Shown piece by piece: positions 1 to 9,719 of a stretch of 64,000 nucleotides of DNA; positions within the stretch are counted from its first letter, which is position 1, and the number at the start of each line of letters is the position of its first letter. A model generated the notes under the pieces. That model made no database searches. It had not been told where the DNA came from and saw nothing but the letters and a program-made list of their open reading frames with translations. This DNA is from Bacteroidota bacterium. Lineage in GTDB: Bacteria; Bacteroidota; Bacteroidia; AKYH767-A; OLB10. Both the position numbers and the translations under genes were made by a program. The DNA lies in contig JADJOH010000008.1 of the NCBI GenBank assembly GCA_016713925.1, positions 930,001 to 994,000 of the forward strand, in the 5' to 3' direction.

Positions 1-412
1 ATTACTAACCGTCAGTAAATTCTCCTGTTGCCATTCAAGTCCAAAATCTAATAATCACCGGAAGTGGGAGTAGACAAGGTGACATTGCCACCATCCGGAC
101 AAAGTAGGCTGCTGGCAATGATAGTTGCATCAGGTAATGAATCCGTAGTAATGGTGAAGCTGGTATCTGTTAAACAACCGTTAATCAGTTTAGAACCAGT
201 GTATAATTTCCTTCTAGACCAATGAAATAACCTAAATTATTTCCTACATCAAATCCATTCGGTCCATGTAAATTAAAAAATCATTGATGCCCTCAGGTCC
301 ATTTCCTTGAACTTCTCTCACCATGAAACTAACATCAAGAATGAGCCATACCTTCACCCGGACAGGTTGCCGGTGAATTGCCAAAATTGCTCAAATCAAA
401 TGGAGATGAAAA
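1..412 (-). pseudogene. Heavily frameshifted distal part of the giant surface protein
   Basis: No single frame is open here, but short pieces in all three minus frames read as normal surface-protein text: SPFDLSNFGNSPATCPG, then NLHGPNGFDVGNNLGYFIG, then KLINGCLTDTSFTITT and SLLCPDGGNVTLSTP. About four or five indels are needed to join them. The last pieces look like an Ig-like repeat (TDTSFTI, LCPDGGNVTLS), so the gene should continue past the left edge toward a sorting domain. The indel density is far higher than elsewhere, which suggests low consensus quality or true decay. Confidence 0.55.
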
Positions 413-1095
413 GAATAAGGTAACATCATCGAGTAGTTACAACCAAAGTTGTCAGTGACCGTTACCGTATAGGTGGTTTGTACACCGGGACTTACCGTAA
501 TACCTTGTGTTAAATCCCCGGTACTCCATTGATAAGAAGAGAAACCCGGACTTGCGTTAAAGGTAATCGTATCCTGACAAGTGATCCAGTTGAAGCTTGG
601 ACCGGCTGCAACTTCCTGTAAGTAAGTATTGACTTGATTGCTGGTGCCGCTACATCCGTTTTCAGAAACGGTCACATCAAATGTTCCGAGTGTATCTACC
701 GATATGGTTGGTGTAGTTTCACCTGTTGACCAGGCATAGGTATCATACGTGTTTGTATCTATTACTCCAATCGCAATCGCATCAATTTCGTTCCAGTCAA
801 ATACAGCAGGAGAATTTAATGCAACACGCACTTCCGATACCGGGAAGGCTGTCATTGGGAATTCGATATGAAGTTGATTAATACGGTCAGGTAGCGATCC
901 CGCTGTTCTGTTATAAACAGGTTGGAATACTCCGGTATATGGGTTTTTTACATATACCGTATCCACTGAGCCTGTTGAATAGGTCTCATAGATATCAATG
1001 AAATTAATAGGAGCTGCTGTGGCAAATCCCACTTCAATATATTCCCTTTGATCATCCTGACTAAAGGGTGACCATGCATTTGCATTGTCTCCATA
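391..1095 (-). CDS. Continuation of the giant surface protein (discoidin-like and Ig-like part), third frame
   Basis: Reading from about 1095, the frame gives YGDNANAWSPFSQDDQREY followed by VGFATAAPINFIDIYETY. This matches the discoidin-like domain begun in the previous frame (GAPDV). Removing one base (for example one T of the TT near 1092) joins the two. It then contains two Ig/PKD-like repeats with the hallmark YAWSTGETTPTISV and YQWSTGDLTQGITV, and TYTVTVTDNFGC, which are typical of Bacteroidota surface proteins upstream of the sorting domain. The frame ends at 391 at another shift. Confidence 0.7.
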   Translation of the reverse strand, partial: YGDNANAWSPFSQDDQREYIEVGFATAAPINFIDIYETYSTGSVDTVYVKNPYTGVFQPVYNRTAGSLPDRINQLHIEFPMTAFPVSEVRVALNSPAVFDWNEIDAIAIGVIDTNTYDTYAWSTGETTPTISVDTLGTFDVTVSENGCSGTSNQVNTYLQEVAAGPSFNWITCQDTITFNASPGFSSYQWSTGDLTQGITVSPGVQTTYTVTVTDNFGCNYSMMLPYSFHLHLI

Positions 1096-2590
1096 ATGCA
1101 GCTACGTCAGGAGCTCCTAAAACCTGAGTCGCAGCAAAGACAGGATTGCTGTATTCGCTGCTAAATGAAAGGACACTACTTGCATATTCTATAGAAGTGA
1201 GTTTGGCAACGCTCAATTCTAATGCTCCACCGGGACATGATGGAATATTAAAATTATTATTGCTCAGAATAACAGCAGGAGCATCTAATCCTGCTACTTC
1301 ATCGATTTGCTCATCACAATCATCATCAATACCATTGGCGCAAAGCTCAGGAGCTCCGGGATAGGCAGTAGCAGCAGCGTCATTACAGTCGTCGGAGTTT
1401 AATACATATGAAGGGGGCTTCGCATAAGATAAAGTGAAAGAGTTAAAATCTCCAAATCCATCGCCATCAGCATCCGCATAATAAGTTTGATCAACAAGAC
1501 CAGCCGGGAAATAGTTGTTAATTGAATTCACTCCGCCAAATGCACCGGCATCATTCCGGGTTCCATTCAGGTCGTTGTATAATGAATTCGGATCACCGCC
1601 ATTGATGGCATCACTATTGTCAAGCAAAGATCCGTTTAATGCAATGGATGATGTTGATGTATGTTTATTCGTAGTGTCTGCAACGAAATTAGTAAATCCA
1701 CTTGCGCCTTGCGTAGTGTAGTTGTACTGGAAAGGATCAAAAGTGACATCACCGGGATTCCACAAACCGTATTTACTATTAATACAAAGATTGTTTCTTA
1801 CTTCAATAAAGAAAGCCGGTCCAATCTGGAAAAACATTCCGGCCCCGCCTGCATCATCATTGATGGTGTTATTGATACATGAATTTTTACCAGGACCTCC
1901 TTGCTTCAGGCTTCGGAAATAGAGTATAGCATTGGTATTACCATGAGTTCTCAGAAAGTTGTTCGCAATATGCAGGTATTGTGTATTTCCCCAAAATGCA
2001 ATAGTACGTCCGCCGCCTTGCACATCAAAGTGGTTTCCGATAATGTGAATACTGTCGTCCGTCGCGGTATTGGAACTAAATACGTTTGTGATTTCATAAT
2101 AACCCGCAACGGTTTGTTGTATATAGTTTCCAATCCAGGCACCTCGATGAAGTGTCATCATGGTTTGTCCGCTGAAATTGAAGATCGAATCATTTTCGAC
2201 CCTTAGATTTTGATTGATGGCCGTACCAAGAATTTGTCCTGTTATTTTACTGTTAGCAATGCGTTCTCCAATCACACTGTTACCACTGTCGGAGACGGTA
2301 CCTGTGATGTCGGCTTCAAGAATTTCATAGCCGTTTACCAAAGTTACATTTCCCTGTACCGCGTATTTAGTACCCGGCGTTGCACTGTGAAAATGAAGGT
2401 TGATTTTTGAAGGAGCGTAAATATCTTCTACAAAGGGTAATCCGCCTGAACGAGGGTAAATTAAAATGGTATCACCATCTGTAGCTGCAGTAAGCGCAGC
2501 ATTGATGGTGGTGTAAGCACCGTTTAATCCGTTTTCTTCAACGATTAAACAGTAAGGGTTTATTGAACAGTCTAAACTAAAGAATGGCAC
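1061..2590 (-). CDS. Continuation of the giant surface protein (beta-helix and MopE part), shifted frame
   Basis: This frame carries on from the one that stops near 2577. The first leucine-rich array has KDAGATYS just after CIQVDN, and the second reads KDAGAIL-stop, while the next frame gives FFSLDCSINPYC and then a right-handed beta-helix (ENGLNGAYTTINAAL, DGDTILIYP). The beta-helix spans about 2560-1500. It is followed by another MopE motif (YYADADGDGFGDF, CNDAAATAYPGAPELC, DDDCDEQID) and the start of a discoidin-like domain with GAPDV. This frame in turn ends at 1061 through another single-base shift. It is therefore part of one gene with 1-8291 and not a separate gene. The start codon of any isolated ORF here is not real. 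Confidence 0.75.
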   Translation of the reverse strand: MPFFSLDCSINPYCLIVEENGLNGAYTTINAALTAATDGDTILIYPRSGGLPFVEDIYAPSKINLHFHSATPGTKYAVQGNVTLVNGYEILEADITGTVSDSGNSVIGERIANSKITGQILGTAINQNLRVENDSIFNFSGQTMMTLHRGAWIGNYIQQTVAGYYEITNVFSSNTATDDSIHIIGNHFDVQGGGRTIAFWGNTQYLHIANNFLRTHGNTNAILYFRSLKQGGPGKNSCINNTINDDAGGAGMFFQIGPAFFIEVRNNLCINSKYGLWNPGDVTFDPFQYNYTTQGASGFTNFVADTTNKHTSTSSIALNGSLLDNSDAINGGDPNSLYNDLNGTRNDAGAFGGVNSINNYFPAGLVDQTYYADADGDGFGDFNSFTLSYAKPPSYVLNSDDCNDAAATAYPGAPELCANGIDDDCDEQIDEVAGLDAPAVILSNNNFNIPSCPGGALELSVAKLTSIEYASSVLSFSSEYSNPVFAATQVLGAPDVAALWRQCKCMVTL

Positions 2591-5500
2591 CGGCATCTTT
2601 ACCTGCACCCCAATTGGTATTAGAATAAGAAACATTATCAACCTGTATACAAGTTAACACGGGATTATTTAATGCTAAGAACCCGGTAAAATTTGTGTTG
2701 TTGCCATTCTGTACATTCAATGAGGTTAATTGATTTGAATTACAATTCAAAAAATAAAGGGCTGTGCTTGCAGAAAAATCAAGGCTTGTTATATTATTAT
2801 TGTAACAATCTACATATTGTAAGGATGTATTGGTTGAAACATCCAAGGTAGCAATCTGATTACTTTCGCAAAATAGAGCTGTTAATAAGGTATTGGTGGA
2901 AATATCCAATATTGTTAACTGATTGCCATGACAGTATAGGTCAGTTAAGGCGGTGTTTGCAGAAACATTTAAACTGGTAAGCTGATTAGCTCCGCATCTT
3001 AGCAGAACCAATCCTAAATTGTTACTTACATCCAAACCGGACAGTTGGTTGCTTGTTGCATCAAGATGTGTTAATAATGTATTGCTGCTTACATTAAGAG
3101 TGGTTAAAGCGTTGCCCGAGCAATTTAATTGGGTCAATAATACAAATGCTTCAATACCTGTTAAGTTTGATATACCCGCATTAGATACATCGATCGTTCC
3201 TGTATAAGTAGCTGCTTCAGAACATTGAATTTCTAAATCACTGTTTGTATTGATTGCCACATTGCTAAGTAATGCATTTTTAAAGTTTGCATCGGGAATG
3301 TTGACTACACAAGGAGGACAAGCAGTACCTGTAACTACTCCTCCCGGTGCCACCCAGTTTGAACTTGTACCATTCAAGGCAAAGTTTTGCAATGTTCCGT
3401 TGTATCCATTTGCAGTTGCATCTGTTAAAATATTTTCAGATGAATTATTTACTCCATCATTACCCTGGTTGAAATGATATGCAGCAGCTAAACCAACCTG
3501 CGAAGAAATTTCGCAACTCATATTGTTTAATACTTCCTGTGCTGAAAGCGTACGCGTCCAAACTCTTAATTCGTCAATATTACCATTAAATTCATTAGTG
3601 CCCCATGCATTATCCCCAATAACAAGATTAGTATTCCCGCTGCCAATAAAAGCATCAGGCGAAATATCTGAAGCAACTAAAACACCATCACGGTAAATCT
3701 TTCTTGCTTTTGTAACATTATCAAAAGTGCAGGTCCAATGATGCCAGTTAAAATCAGCGGTTACACTAGCATTTAAATCATTATAAGCAAAATTGAAAAG
3801 AAAGGTAGTGCCACCAGGATTAAATCCAATATGAAGCGTTTGGTTTGGCAACCCGATTCCTCCTTGGGAAAAAGCAATATCATAATCGGTATTACCGGCT
3901 TGCTTTAACCACATTTCTACAGAGAATGATTTATTAGAAAGATCTACGCTATTGGTTACAACTACTTTGTCATCTGCTCCATCAAAGTTTAATGCGGATG
4001 CCGGGTTGGGTATTGGGCAAATAGTACTATAGGTAGCGCCAGCATCTTTTGCTGCACTATAGTTGGTATTCATATATGTGGGATTATCCACTTGAATACA
4101 GGTAAGGGAAAAATTTTGAACTGCATTGAAATACGTTAAACTGGCATTGTTGCCGTTCTGCATATTAAGACTGGTCAATGCATTGGCCGCACAGTTAAAA
4201 TGAGTCAATCCGGTATTGGCAGAAACATCAAGACTTGTGATGGAATTTAAATGACATTCAAAGAAAGTCAATCCTGTAAGGCCCGATACATCTAAACTGG
4301 AGAGCTGGTTCAAACTGGCGTTTATATTGACAAGTTGTGTGTTGGTAGATAAATCAAGGTTGGTTAGTTGATTGCCGCCACAGTTCAGAATGCTTAAGCT
4401 TGTACATCCTGTAATATTCAGACTGGTGAGGTTGTTCAACAAACAATATAAAGTTTGTAACGATGTGTTCGCACTTACATCCAGGGTGGTTAAAGCATTT
4501 TGACGGCAGTCCAATGTAGTCAGCGCGGTGTTGCTGCTTACATTTAAAGTGGAGAGAGAGTTGCCGTTGCAGATCAATCCTACAACAGATGTGAATGCTT
4601 CTATGCCGGTCAAATCGGCAATTCCAGCGTTCGGAACATTTATAGTTCCATTAAATGCACTCGCTTCATAACACTCTATTTCTCCATTTCCATTTGTATT
4701 AACTAAGGCGTTACCGACTAATGCTGATTTAAAATTAGCATCCGGAATACTTACAATACATTCACAACCCGTACCCGGATAGATGTTGACGTTGTTATCA
4801 TCGCAATCGGTATTATCCGATACATATCCTGTTAAAAAGCAGGCAGAAGTTGTCGTAGTGGAGTTGTTCGGATTACCAAAACCATCTCCATCGGTATCTG
4901 CATACACAGTTCCGGCATATCCGCCACTCCAGTTGGAAGTAGCTGTTGTTAAATCAATATTGTTTAAAGTACCGGGGTTGGTATTTAGCACAAGGTCCAC
5001 AAGAACAGTTACTCCGGTATTTATTCCACTGGACGTTCCCTGATCGAAAGTATAATAGGTGGTTAAATTCGCAGCGCCGTATACATATGCGACTCTGGTT
5101 TGCTTGATTTGAGCCAGCGTTTTGGCTACATTCCAAACACGTACTTCATCAATTGAACCTTCGAAATAGTTTAAACCAAAATCAGGCCATCCGCCAATAC
5201 GTCCAATGTTGTTACCGGTTGTAATATTTCTGACTAAAACATCGTTTGTAACAACATCTGCCTCACCGTTAATGTAGAGCGTGAGCGCAGTACCGGCTCT
5301 TGTTACTGCCACATGTGTCCATTGATTCATGGGAAGTGTCGCATTACTTTGCACGTAAAATGCACCTGGTCCTCCTGCCTGAGCCATTTCGAAAATCAGG
5401 TTGCTGCCGGCGGTAAAGTTGAACCAATTGCCGGGTGCGTTATTTTCAACGGTTCTGTTACTAAGAATATATCCATTGTTGGAGCCGGTGCGGAAAATCC

Positions 5501-8291
5501 ATGCCTCTAATGTAAAATCAGAAGTGCCCAGATTGAAGTCATTCATCTGCACATAATCATTCACACCATCAAAATGGAGTGAGTTGTTTTCATCCAAAAT
5601 TGCGTTGCAATTCTGATCCACCGCATCGCAAATTTCCACTGCGTTGGGATTTACAGATGCATTATTGTCATCACAATCCAGGTTATTGGTAACGTAATCA
5701 AATACCGGATTGCAGGAACTAATCGGCGTAGCGAACTGATCACCGAAATTGTCTCCGTCAAAATCAACATAGTAATCAAGGAAGGTAAGGCCATCATCCG
5801 TTAACCCATTACAGTCATCATCAACCCCGTTACAAACTTCGGGAGCGCCCGGATTAACGGCAGGTTCATTGTCGTCGCAATCGTTAGTTACAGTAGCGGT
5901 ACCACAAGCAACAGGTGATCCCACACCAAAACCATCCAGATCATTGTCCACATAGGTAATCAGGTTGTCATTACAATCTGAATTATCCGTGATAAAACCC
6001 ATCGGTGCGCCATCACAAGTGGAAATAACGAAGAAAGGATCGCCAAATCCATCCCCATCACTGTCTTGATAATAAGTGGTGAAAGTCAGTCCATCATCTG
6101 AAAGACTATTACAGTTATCATCAAGACCGTTGCAGACTTCCGTTGCAGCAGGATTTATCGTATAATCGTTATCATCACAGTCTGAATTATTGGTTACTCC
6201 ACAAGCCACCGGTATACTGCTCCCATAACTGTCAAAATCTGCATCCAGATAGAGGAATTGTGTGTCATCACAATCAGTATTGTTATCAAGTACATAACCT
6301 AATGGCGCACCATTACAAGTACTTTGGGAGACTGCGGGATTACCAAAACCATCTCCGTCCATATCCTGATAATACGTGTCGAAGGATAAACCGTCATCCG
6401 TAACAAGATTACAGTTGTCGTCAAGGTTATTGCAGACTTCTGTAGCAGCCGGATTTATTGCTCCATTGTTGTCATCACAGTCGGTATTGTTCGAAACCCC
6501 GCAGGCAATAGGAGCACCGGTTCCATAAGTATCACTATCTGCATCCAGATAGAGCAATTGTGTATCATCACAATCAGTGTTGTCCAGAATAAACCCTGCA
6601 GGTGGCCCGTCACAAGTGTTTTGCGAAACCAATGGATTACCAAAACCATCTGTATCCAAATCTTCGTAATAAGTGACGAATGTTAATCCATCATCTGTTA
6701 AACCATTACAGTCATCATCAATCGCATTACAAATTTCAGTTACACCGGGGTAAATACTATTGTCGTTATCGTTACAGTCATCAGCATTCGCTGCTAATCC
6801 TCCCTGTACCACACAAGATGATATTATAAGCGGACCTGCCCCATAGCCATCTTCGTCATTATCTGTATAATAATCAAGTGGTATGGAGATAATAATATCA
6901 CTGCCGTTATCTGCACTTGTCACCGCAGGATCACTACTCACTATTTTAATTCTAAATCCTGTTCCGGAAATAGCTGAAGGTATGGTGCCATTGATTGTAC
7001 CTGAAGCTTCCGTCTCCAGCTCTCCGAGATAAGTTTGAGAAGCAAAGCTACCGTTTGCATCACTCAGATAGGCTGTGAAAATGTTACCGGTATTGTAGGT
7101 TCCCGTAGCAATGAAAGGAATCGAAATGGCATCATCTGAACAGAAAGGTCCGAATGTTCCGGTGACATCAATGGTGGGAGGAGGAAATGCTTCACCAACA
7201 GCAAAACTACTGAAGGAGGTGAGCCCTGATAACCATATAGAGGTAGCTGAGCTGCCTATTATGCTAGGATAAGTCCAGGATGCCCCATCGTATTTAGCAC
7301 CAATAAAGTTTCCTGTATTTGCACCTCCATCTACATCTGCAGCCTCCCAGTTGAATAGGGCAAAAGCTGTCGTAAATGTTGAACCATTATTCGTGATGGT
7401 CCAGTGACGGTTCACCGTTTTGGTGGGGTCTATGTTTGATGTGGCAAGATTGGGATGTTCTGTATTACTTGTTGAAACGGTAAATCCACCCACACCTGCA
7501 TTTCCGGAAACAGACAATTGCATGGGGCGATAACCACTTGCATCGCCAATATGATAAGTTAAACCAAATCCACCTGCCGGAAAATTGATTTGCAGATTCC
7601 CATCAATATACATGGGAGGATTTGCATTGTTTTGGATATTTCCTACAGAAGAGATAATTATTTTATTAGAACCTGTAATGATCCGACCATAATTGAAGTT
7701 AAGTAAATCTACAATGGTCTGATCTCCTCCTAAGGTGACACCACTGGCATTAAACATCAACATACTCCTGATCGTTCCGGTTCCATTCAGGTTCTGTCCC
7801 GATGCCCCGCCAAAAAATCCTAAAGTTCCACCGGTAAATGATCCGTTGTTGATTAAGGTTGTGCCGCCGAAACTGAAATCAGAACTTCCGCCGACTTCTG
7901 CTCCGCTCTGAACGTCCATGTTGCCGGCTAAGCCTGCCCACCATTCCAGTGCACCATTAATCACCAAATCCACACCTGTTCCATTGTCAATAGTTAATGT
8001 TCCGATATTAAATTTAACCACACCTCCCGATTCAATAACGGTTTGATCAATAGTTAAGGAACTGTTTACATCTATCGTATGCGTGTTACGTATGGTAATT
8101 GCGCCATCTGTAGAGGAAGGTGGCGTAACAGCAGGATCCCATGTCGACCCGTTAAATACTTCCCATGTTCCGGGTGCACTCCAATCACCTGATGTAAAAG
8201 TTCGGTAATCTGATTGCGCGGTTAGCAGTTGAGGGAGGAGCAGAATTGCAGCAACCAGCTTCATGCATGAGGTAACAAATTGATTTTTCAT
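2577..8291 (-). CDS. Giant modular cell-surface protein, N-terminal and central part
   Basis: This is the intact reading frame of a very large secreted protein. An open frame continues upstream to 8387, but I place the start at the ATG at 8289-8291, because it directly precedes a signal peptide ending around LLTAQS. After the signal come a parallel-beta, glycine/asparagine-rich region (about 8180-7180) and five MopE-type calcium-binding cycles (about 6880-5590). These are followed by a LamG/concanavalin-like domain (LHFDGVNDYV, about 5590-5060), one more MopE-type strand, leucine-rich repeats (about 4770-4010), a second LamG-like domain (FDGADDKVVV) and a second leucine-rich array up to 2583. 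The frame stops at TAG near 2577, but the protein clearly continues in another frame, so the stop is a frameshift and not the natural end. Such proteins in Bacteroidota are exported by T9SS and act in adhesion or polymer binding. The exact role is unknown. Confidence 0.85.
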   Translation of the reverse strand: MKNQFVTSCMKLVAAILLLPQLLTAQSDYRTFTSGDWSAPGTWEVFNGSTWDPAVTPPSSTDGAITIRNTHTIDVNSSLTIDQTVIESGGVVKFNIGTLTIDNGTGVDLVINGALEWWAGLAGNMDVQSGAEVGGSSDFSFGGTTLINNGSFTGGTLGFFGGASGQNLNGTGTIRSMLMFNASGVTLGGDQTIVDLLNFNYGRIITGSNKIIISSVGNIQNNANPPMYIDGNLQINFPAGGFGLTYHIGDASGYRPMQLSVSGNAGVGGFTVSTSNTEHPNLATSNIDPTKTVNRHWTITNNGSTFTTAFALFNWEAADVDGGANTGNFIGAKYDGASWTYPSIIGSSATSIWLSGLTSFSSFAVGEAFPPPTIDVTGTFGPFCSDDAISIPFIATGTYNTGNIFTAYLSDANGSFASQTYLGELETEASGTINGTIPSAISGTGFRIKIVSSDPAVTSADNGSDIIISIPLDYYTDNDEDGYGAGPLIISSCVVQGGLAANADDCNDNDNSIYPGVTEICNAIDDDCNGLTDDGLTFVTYYEDLDTDGFGNPLVSQNTCDGPPAGFILDNTDCDDTQLLYLDADSDTYGTGAPIACGVSNNTDCDDNNGAINPAATEVCNNLDDNCNLVTDDGLSFDTYYQDMDGDGFGNPAVSQSTCNGAPLGYVLDNNTDCDDTQFLYLDADFDSYGSSIPVACGVTNNSDCDDNDYTINPAATEVCNGLDDNCNSLSDDGLTFTTYYQDSDGDGFGDPFFVISTCDGAPMGFITDNSDCNDNLITYVDNDLDGFGVGSPVACGTATVTNDCDDNEPAVNPGAPEVCNGVDDDCNGLTDDGLTFLDYYVDFDGDNFGDQFATPISSCNPVFDYVTNNLDCDDNNASVNPNAVEICDAVDQNCNAILDENNSLHFDGVNDYVQMNDFNLGTSDFTLEAWIFRTGSNNGYILSNRTVENNAPGNWFNFTAGSNLIFEMAQAGGPGAFYVQSNATLPMNQWTHVAVTRAGTALTLYINGEADVVTNDVLVRNITTGNNIGRIGGWPDFGLNYFEGSIDEVRVWNVAKTLAQIKQTRVAYVYGAANLTTYYTFDQGTSSGINTGVTVLVDLVLNTNPGTLNNIDLTTATSNWSGGYAGTVYADTDGDGFGNPNNSTTTTSACFLTGYVSDNTDCDDNNVNIYPGTGCECIVSIPDANFKSALVGNALVNTNGNGEIECYEASAFNGTINVPNAGIADLTGIEAFTSVVGLICNGNSLSTLNVSSNTALTTLDCRQNALTTLDVSANTSLQTLYCLLNNLTSLNITGCTSLSILNCGGNQLTNLDLSTNTQLVNINASLNQLSSLDVSGLTGLTFFECHLNSITSLDVSANTGLTHFNCAANALTSLNMQNGNNASLTYFNAVQNFSLTCIQVDNPTYMNTNYSAAKDAGATYSTICPIPNPASALNFDGADDKVVVTNSVDLSNKSFSVEMWLKQAGNTDYDIAFSQGGIGLPNQTLHIGFNPGGTTFLFNFAYNDLNASVTADFNWHHWTCTFDNVTKARKIYRDGVLVASDISPDAFIGSGNTNLVIGDNAWGTNEFNGNIDELRVWTRTLSAQEVLNNMSCEISSQVGLAAAYHFNQGNDGVNNSSENILTDATANGYNGTLQNFALNGTSSNWVAPGGVVTGTACPPCVVNIPDANFKNALLSNVAINTNSDLEIQCSEAATYTGTIDVSNAGISNLTGIEAFVLLTQLNCSGNALTTLNVSSNTLLTHLDATSNQLSGLDVSNNLGLVLLRCGANQLTSLNVSANTALTDLYCHGNQLTILDISTNTLLTALFCESNQIATLDVSTNTSLQYVDCYNNNITSLDFSASTALYFLNCNSNQLTSLNVQNGNNTNFTGFLALNNPVLTCIQVDNVSYSNTNWGAGKDAGAIL
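2583..3310 (-). repeat. Leucine-rich repeat array 2 of the giant protein
   Basis: This is a second copy of the array at 4010-4770, opening with IPDANFKNAL and closing with CIQVDNVSYS. Each array is preceded by a LamG-like domain, so a LamG plus LRR block appears to have been duplicated within the gene. Confidence 0.8.
4010..4770 (-). repeat. Leucine-rich repeat array 1 of the giant protein
   Basis: The region starts with IPDANFKSAL and ends just after CIQVDNPTYM. It contains about nine repeats of roughly 21 residues of the form LTxLDVSxNTxLxxLxCxxNx, as in many Bacteroidota surface proteins. A cysteine ladder is visible: almost every repeat has a Cys two positions before the Asn turn. A close copy lies at 2583-3310. 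Confidence 0.8.
5590..6880 (-). repeat. MopE-type metal-binding repeat array inside the giant protein
   Basis: Five cycles are seen, each built of a YYxDxDxDGFG strand with acidic residues spaced as in calcium-binding loops, a DCDDxxxxxxP loop, and an ExCNxxDDxCN module with two cysteines followed by LTDDG. Some cycles hold an additional LYLDADxDxYG unit. The family (putative metal-binding motif of MopE-like proteins) is common in secreted proteins of Bacteroidota and Myxococcota. It is expected to bind calcium and stiffen the stalk. Additional single cycles of the same kind lie at about 4900-4780 and 1480-1310. Confidence 0.85.
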
Positions 8292-8622
8292 GGGTCTAAT
8301 GGTGTAGGTTTTGTTTATCATTTCCGGTAAGGATAGAATTTTCCAAATTTCCCGCAACTTACAGAATTCAAATGAAATATCCAACATTTTTGGTTAAAAT
8401 CCCCGAATTTGGTAGGGGAAAATTATTGAACGAATGGTGAATAGTTGATACGCTTTTTGTCGTTTATTTTTTGTGAAAAAACTATAAAATTCTCCCAAGC
8501 CTTCTCTTTGGATCGATTTGCTGATGAAGTTGATTGTTGGCGATTTCGTAGAGGAGACATTGAATTTTTAATTCAAACGATCCAAATTATTGAAATCCCT
8601 TCTGTATCAATCCCGATCTTAG

Positions 8623-8630
8623 TACATTTG
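8623..8630 (+). promoter_or_regulatory. TAnnTTTG promoter element of ruvB
   Basis: TACATTTG matches the Bacteroidota primary-sigma -7 consensus and ends only 4 nt before the ruvB ATG. Transcription would then start at or next to the start codon, giving a leaderless mRNA. No clear -33 TTG is seen. Confidence 0.6.
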
Positions 8631-8634
8631 CTTA

Positions 8635-9669
8635 ATGCGAAATGCAAATCTGAATAACGATAAAGAACAATTAACACCGGCCGAAAGGGAGTTGGAAAAG
8701 GCCTTGCGACCCTCCGATTTTGGGGATTTTACAGGTCAGGAAAAAGTAGTAGAGAATCTTCGCATTTTTGTGAAAGCTGCCGCTCAACGTGGTGAAGCCC
8801 TCGATCATGTCCTCTTGCATGGACCTCCCGGATTGGGTAAGACAACTCTGGCTTATATTATTAGTAATGAGTTGGGTAGTAATATTCGAACCACCTCAGG
8901 TCCGGTATTAGATAAGCCCGGTGATCTCGCCGGATTATTAACCAACCTGGAGCCCAACGATGTTTTATTTATCGATGAAATTCATCGCCTGAGTCCGATT
9001 GTAGAAGAGTACCTCTATTCGGCAATGGAAGATTATCGTATCGATATCATGATTGAAAGTGGCCCCAATGCCCGTTCCGTCCAGATTAAGCTAAACCCCT
9101 TTACCCTTGTAGGAGCCACAACCCGTTCAGGTCTTCTCACCGCTCCTCTTCGTGCCCGATTCGGAATTACATCCCGCTTAGAATATTACGATGCCAAGCG
9201 TTTGCAATTGATTGTTTTAAGGGCTTCTGAAATTTTGAAGATGGAAATTGAAGATGCCGCCGCCTTTGAAATTGCCAGCCGTAGTCGTGGAACTCCCCGA
9301 ATCGCAAATGCACTTTTACGTCGGGTTCGTGATTTTGCCCAGATTAAAGGCAATGGTTCGGTGGACATGGCCATTGCAAAATATGCGTTGAAAGCGTTGA
9401 ATGTGGATGAATTTGGTCTCGATGAAATGGATAATCGTATTCTTACAACTATCATCGACAAGTTCAAAGGTGGGCCGGTTGGAATTAATACGCTGAGTAC
9501 TGCAGTAGGAGAGGAAGCCGGAACGTTGGAAGAAGTTTACGAACCATTCCTGATTATGGAGGGATTTCTGATGCGTACTCCCCGCGGCAGAGAAGTGACC
9601 GAAAAGGCCTATAAGCATCTCAATAAAACCTATCATAAAAATACAGGTACGCTTTTCGAAGAGTCTTGA
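8635..9669 (+). CDS. ruvB: Holliday junction branch migration DNA helicase RuvB
   Basis: RuvB is the AAA+ motor that, with RuvA, moves Holliday junctions during recombination and repair. At 344 aa it has the family length. Visible are the Walker A motif GPPGLGKTT (about residues 66-74), Walker B with FIDEIHRLS, the sensor region GATTRSGLLTAPLRARFG and the arginine-rich RSRGTPRIANALLRRVRDF, followed by the winged-helix C-terminal domain (GVNTLS-like GINTLSTAVGEE). The start at 8635 fits the TAnnTTTG element just upstream. It is transcribed away from the giant surface gene and is followed after 50 bp by queG on the same strand. Confidence 0.98.
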   Translation: MRNANLNNDKEQLTPAERELEKALRPSDFGDFTGQEKVVENLRIFVKAAAQRGEALDHVLLHGPPGLGKTTLAYIISNELGSNIRTTSGPVLDKPGDLAGLLTNLEPNDVLFIDEIHRLSPIVEEYLYSAMEDYRIDIMIESGPNARSVQIKLNPFTLVGATTRSGLLTAPLRARFGITSRLEYYDAKRLQLIVLRASEILKMEIEDAAAFEIASRSRGTPRIANALLRRVRDFAQIKGNGSVDMAIAKYALKALNVDEFGLDEMDNRILTTIIDKFKGGPVGINTLSTAVGEEAGTLEEVYEPFLIMEGFLMRTPRGREVTEKAYKHLNKTYHKNTGTLFEES

Positions 9670-9719
9670 TGTCCTCCCTTCCTGTTTTATCATACGTAAT
9701 TAAATAAACAAACGACCTT

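Noticed and set aside
8445..8657. A 70-codon ORF upstream of ruvB
   Set aside because: It overlaps the ruvB start and promoter element, has no signal or known pattern, and its sequence looks like AT-rich intergenic DNA.
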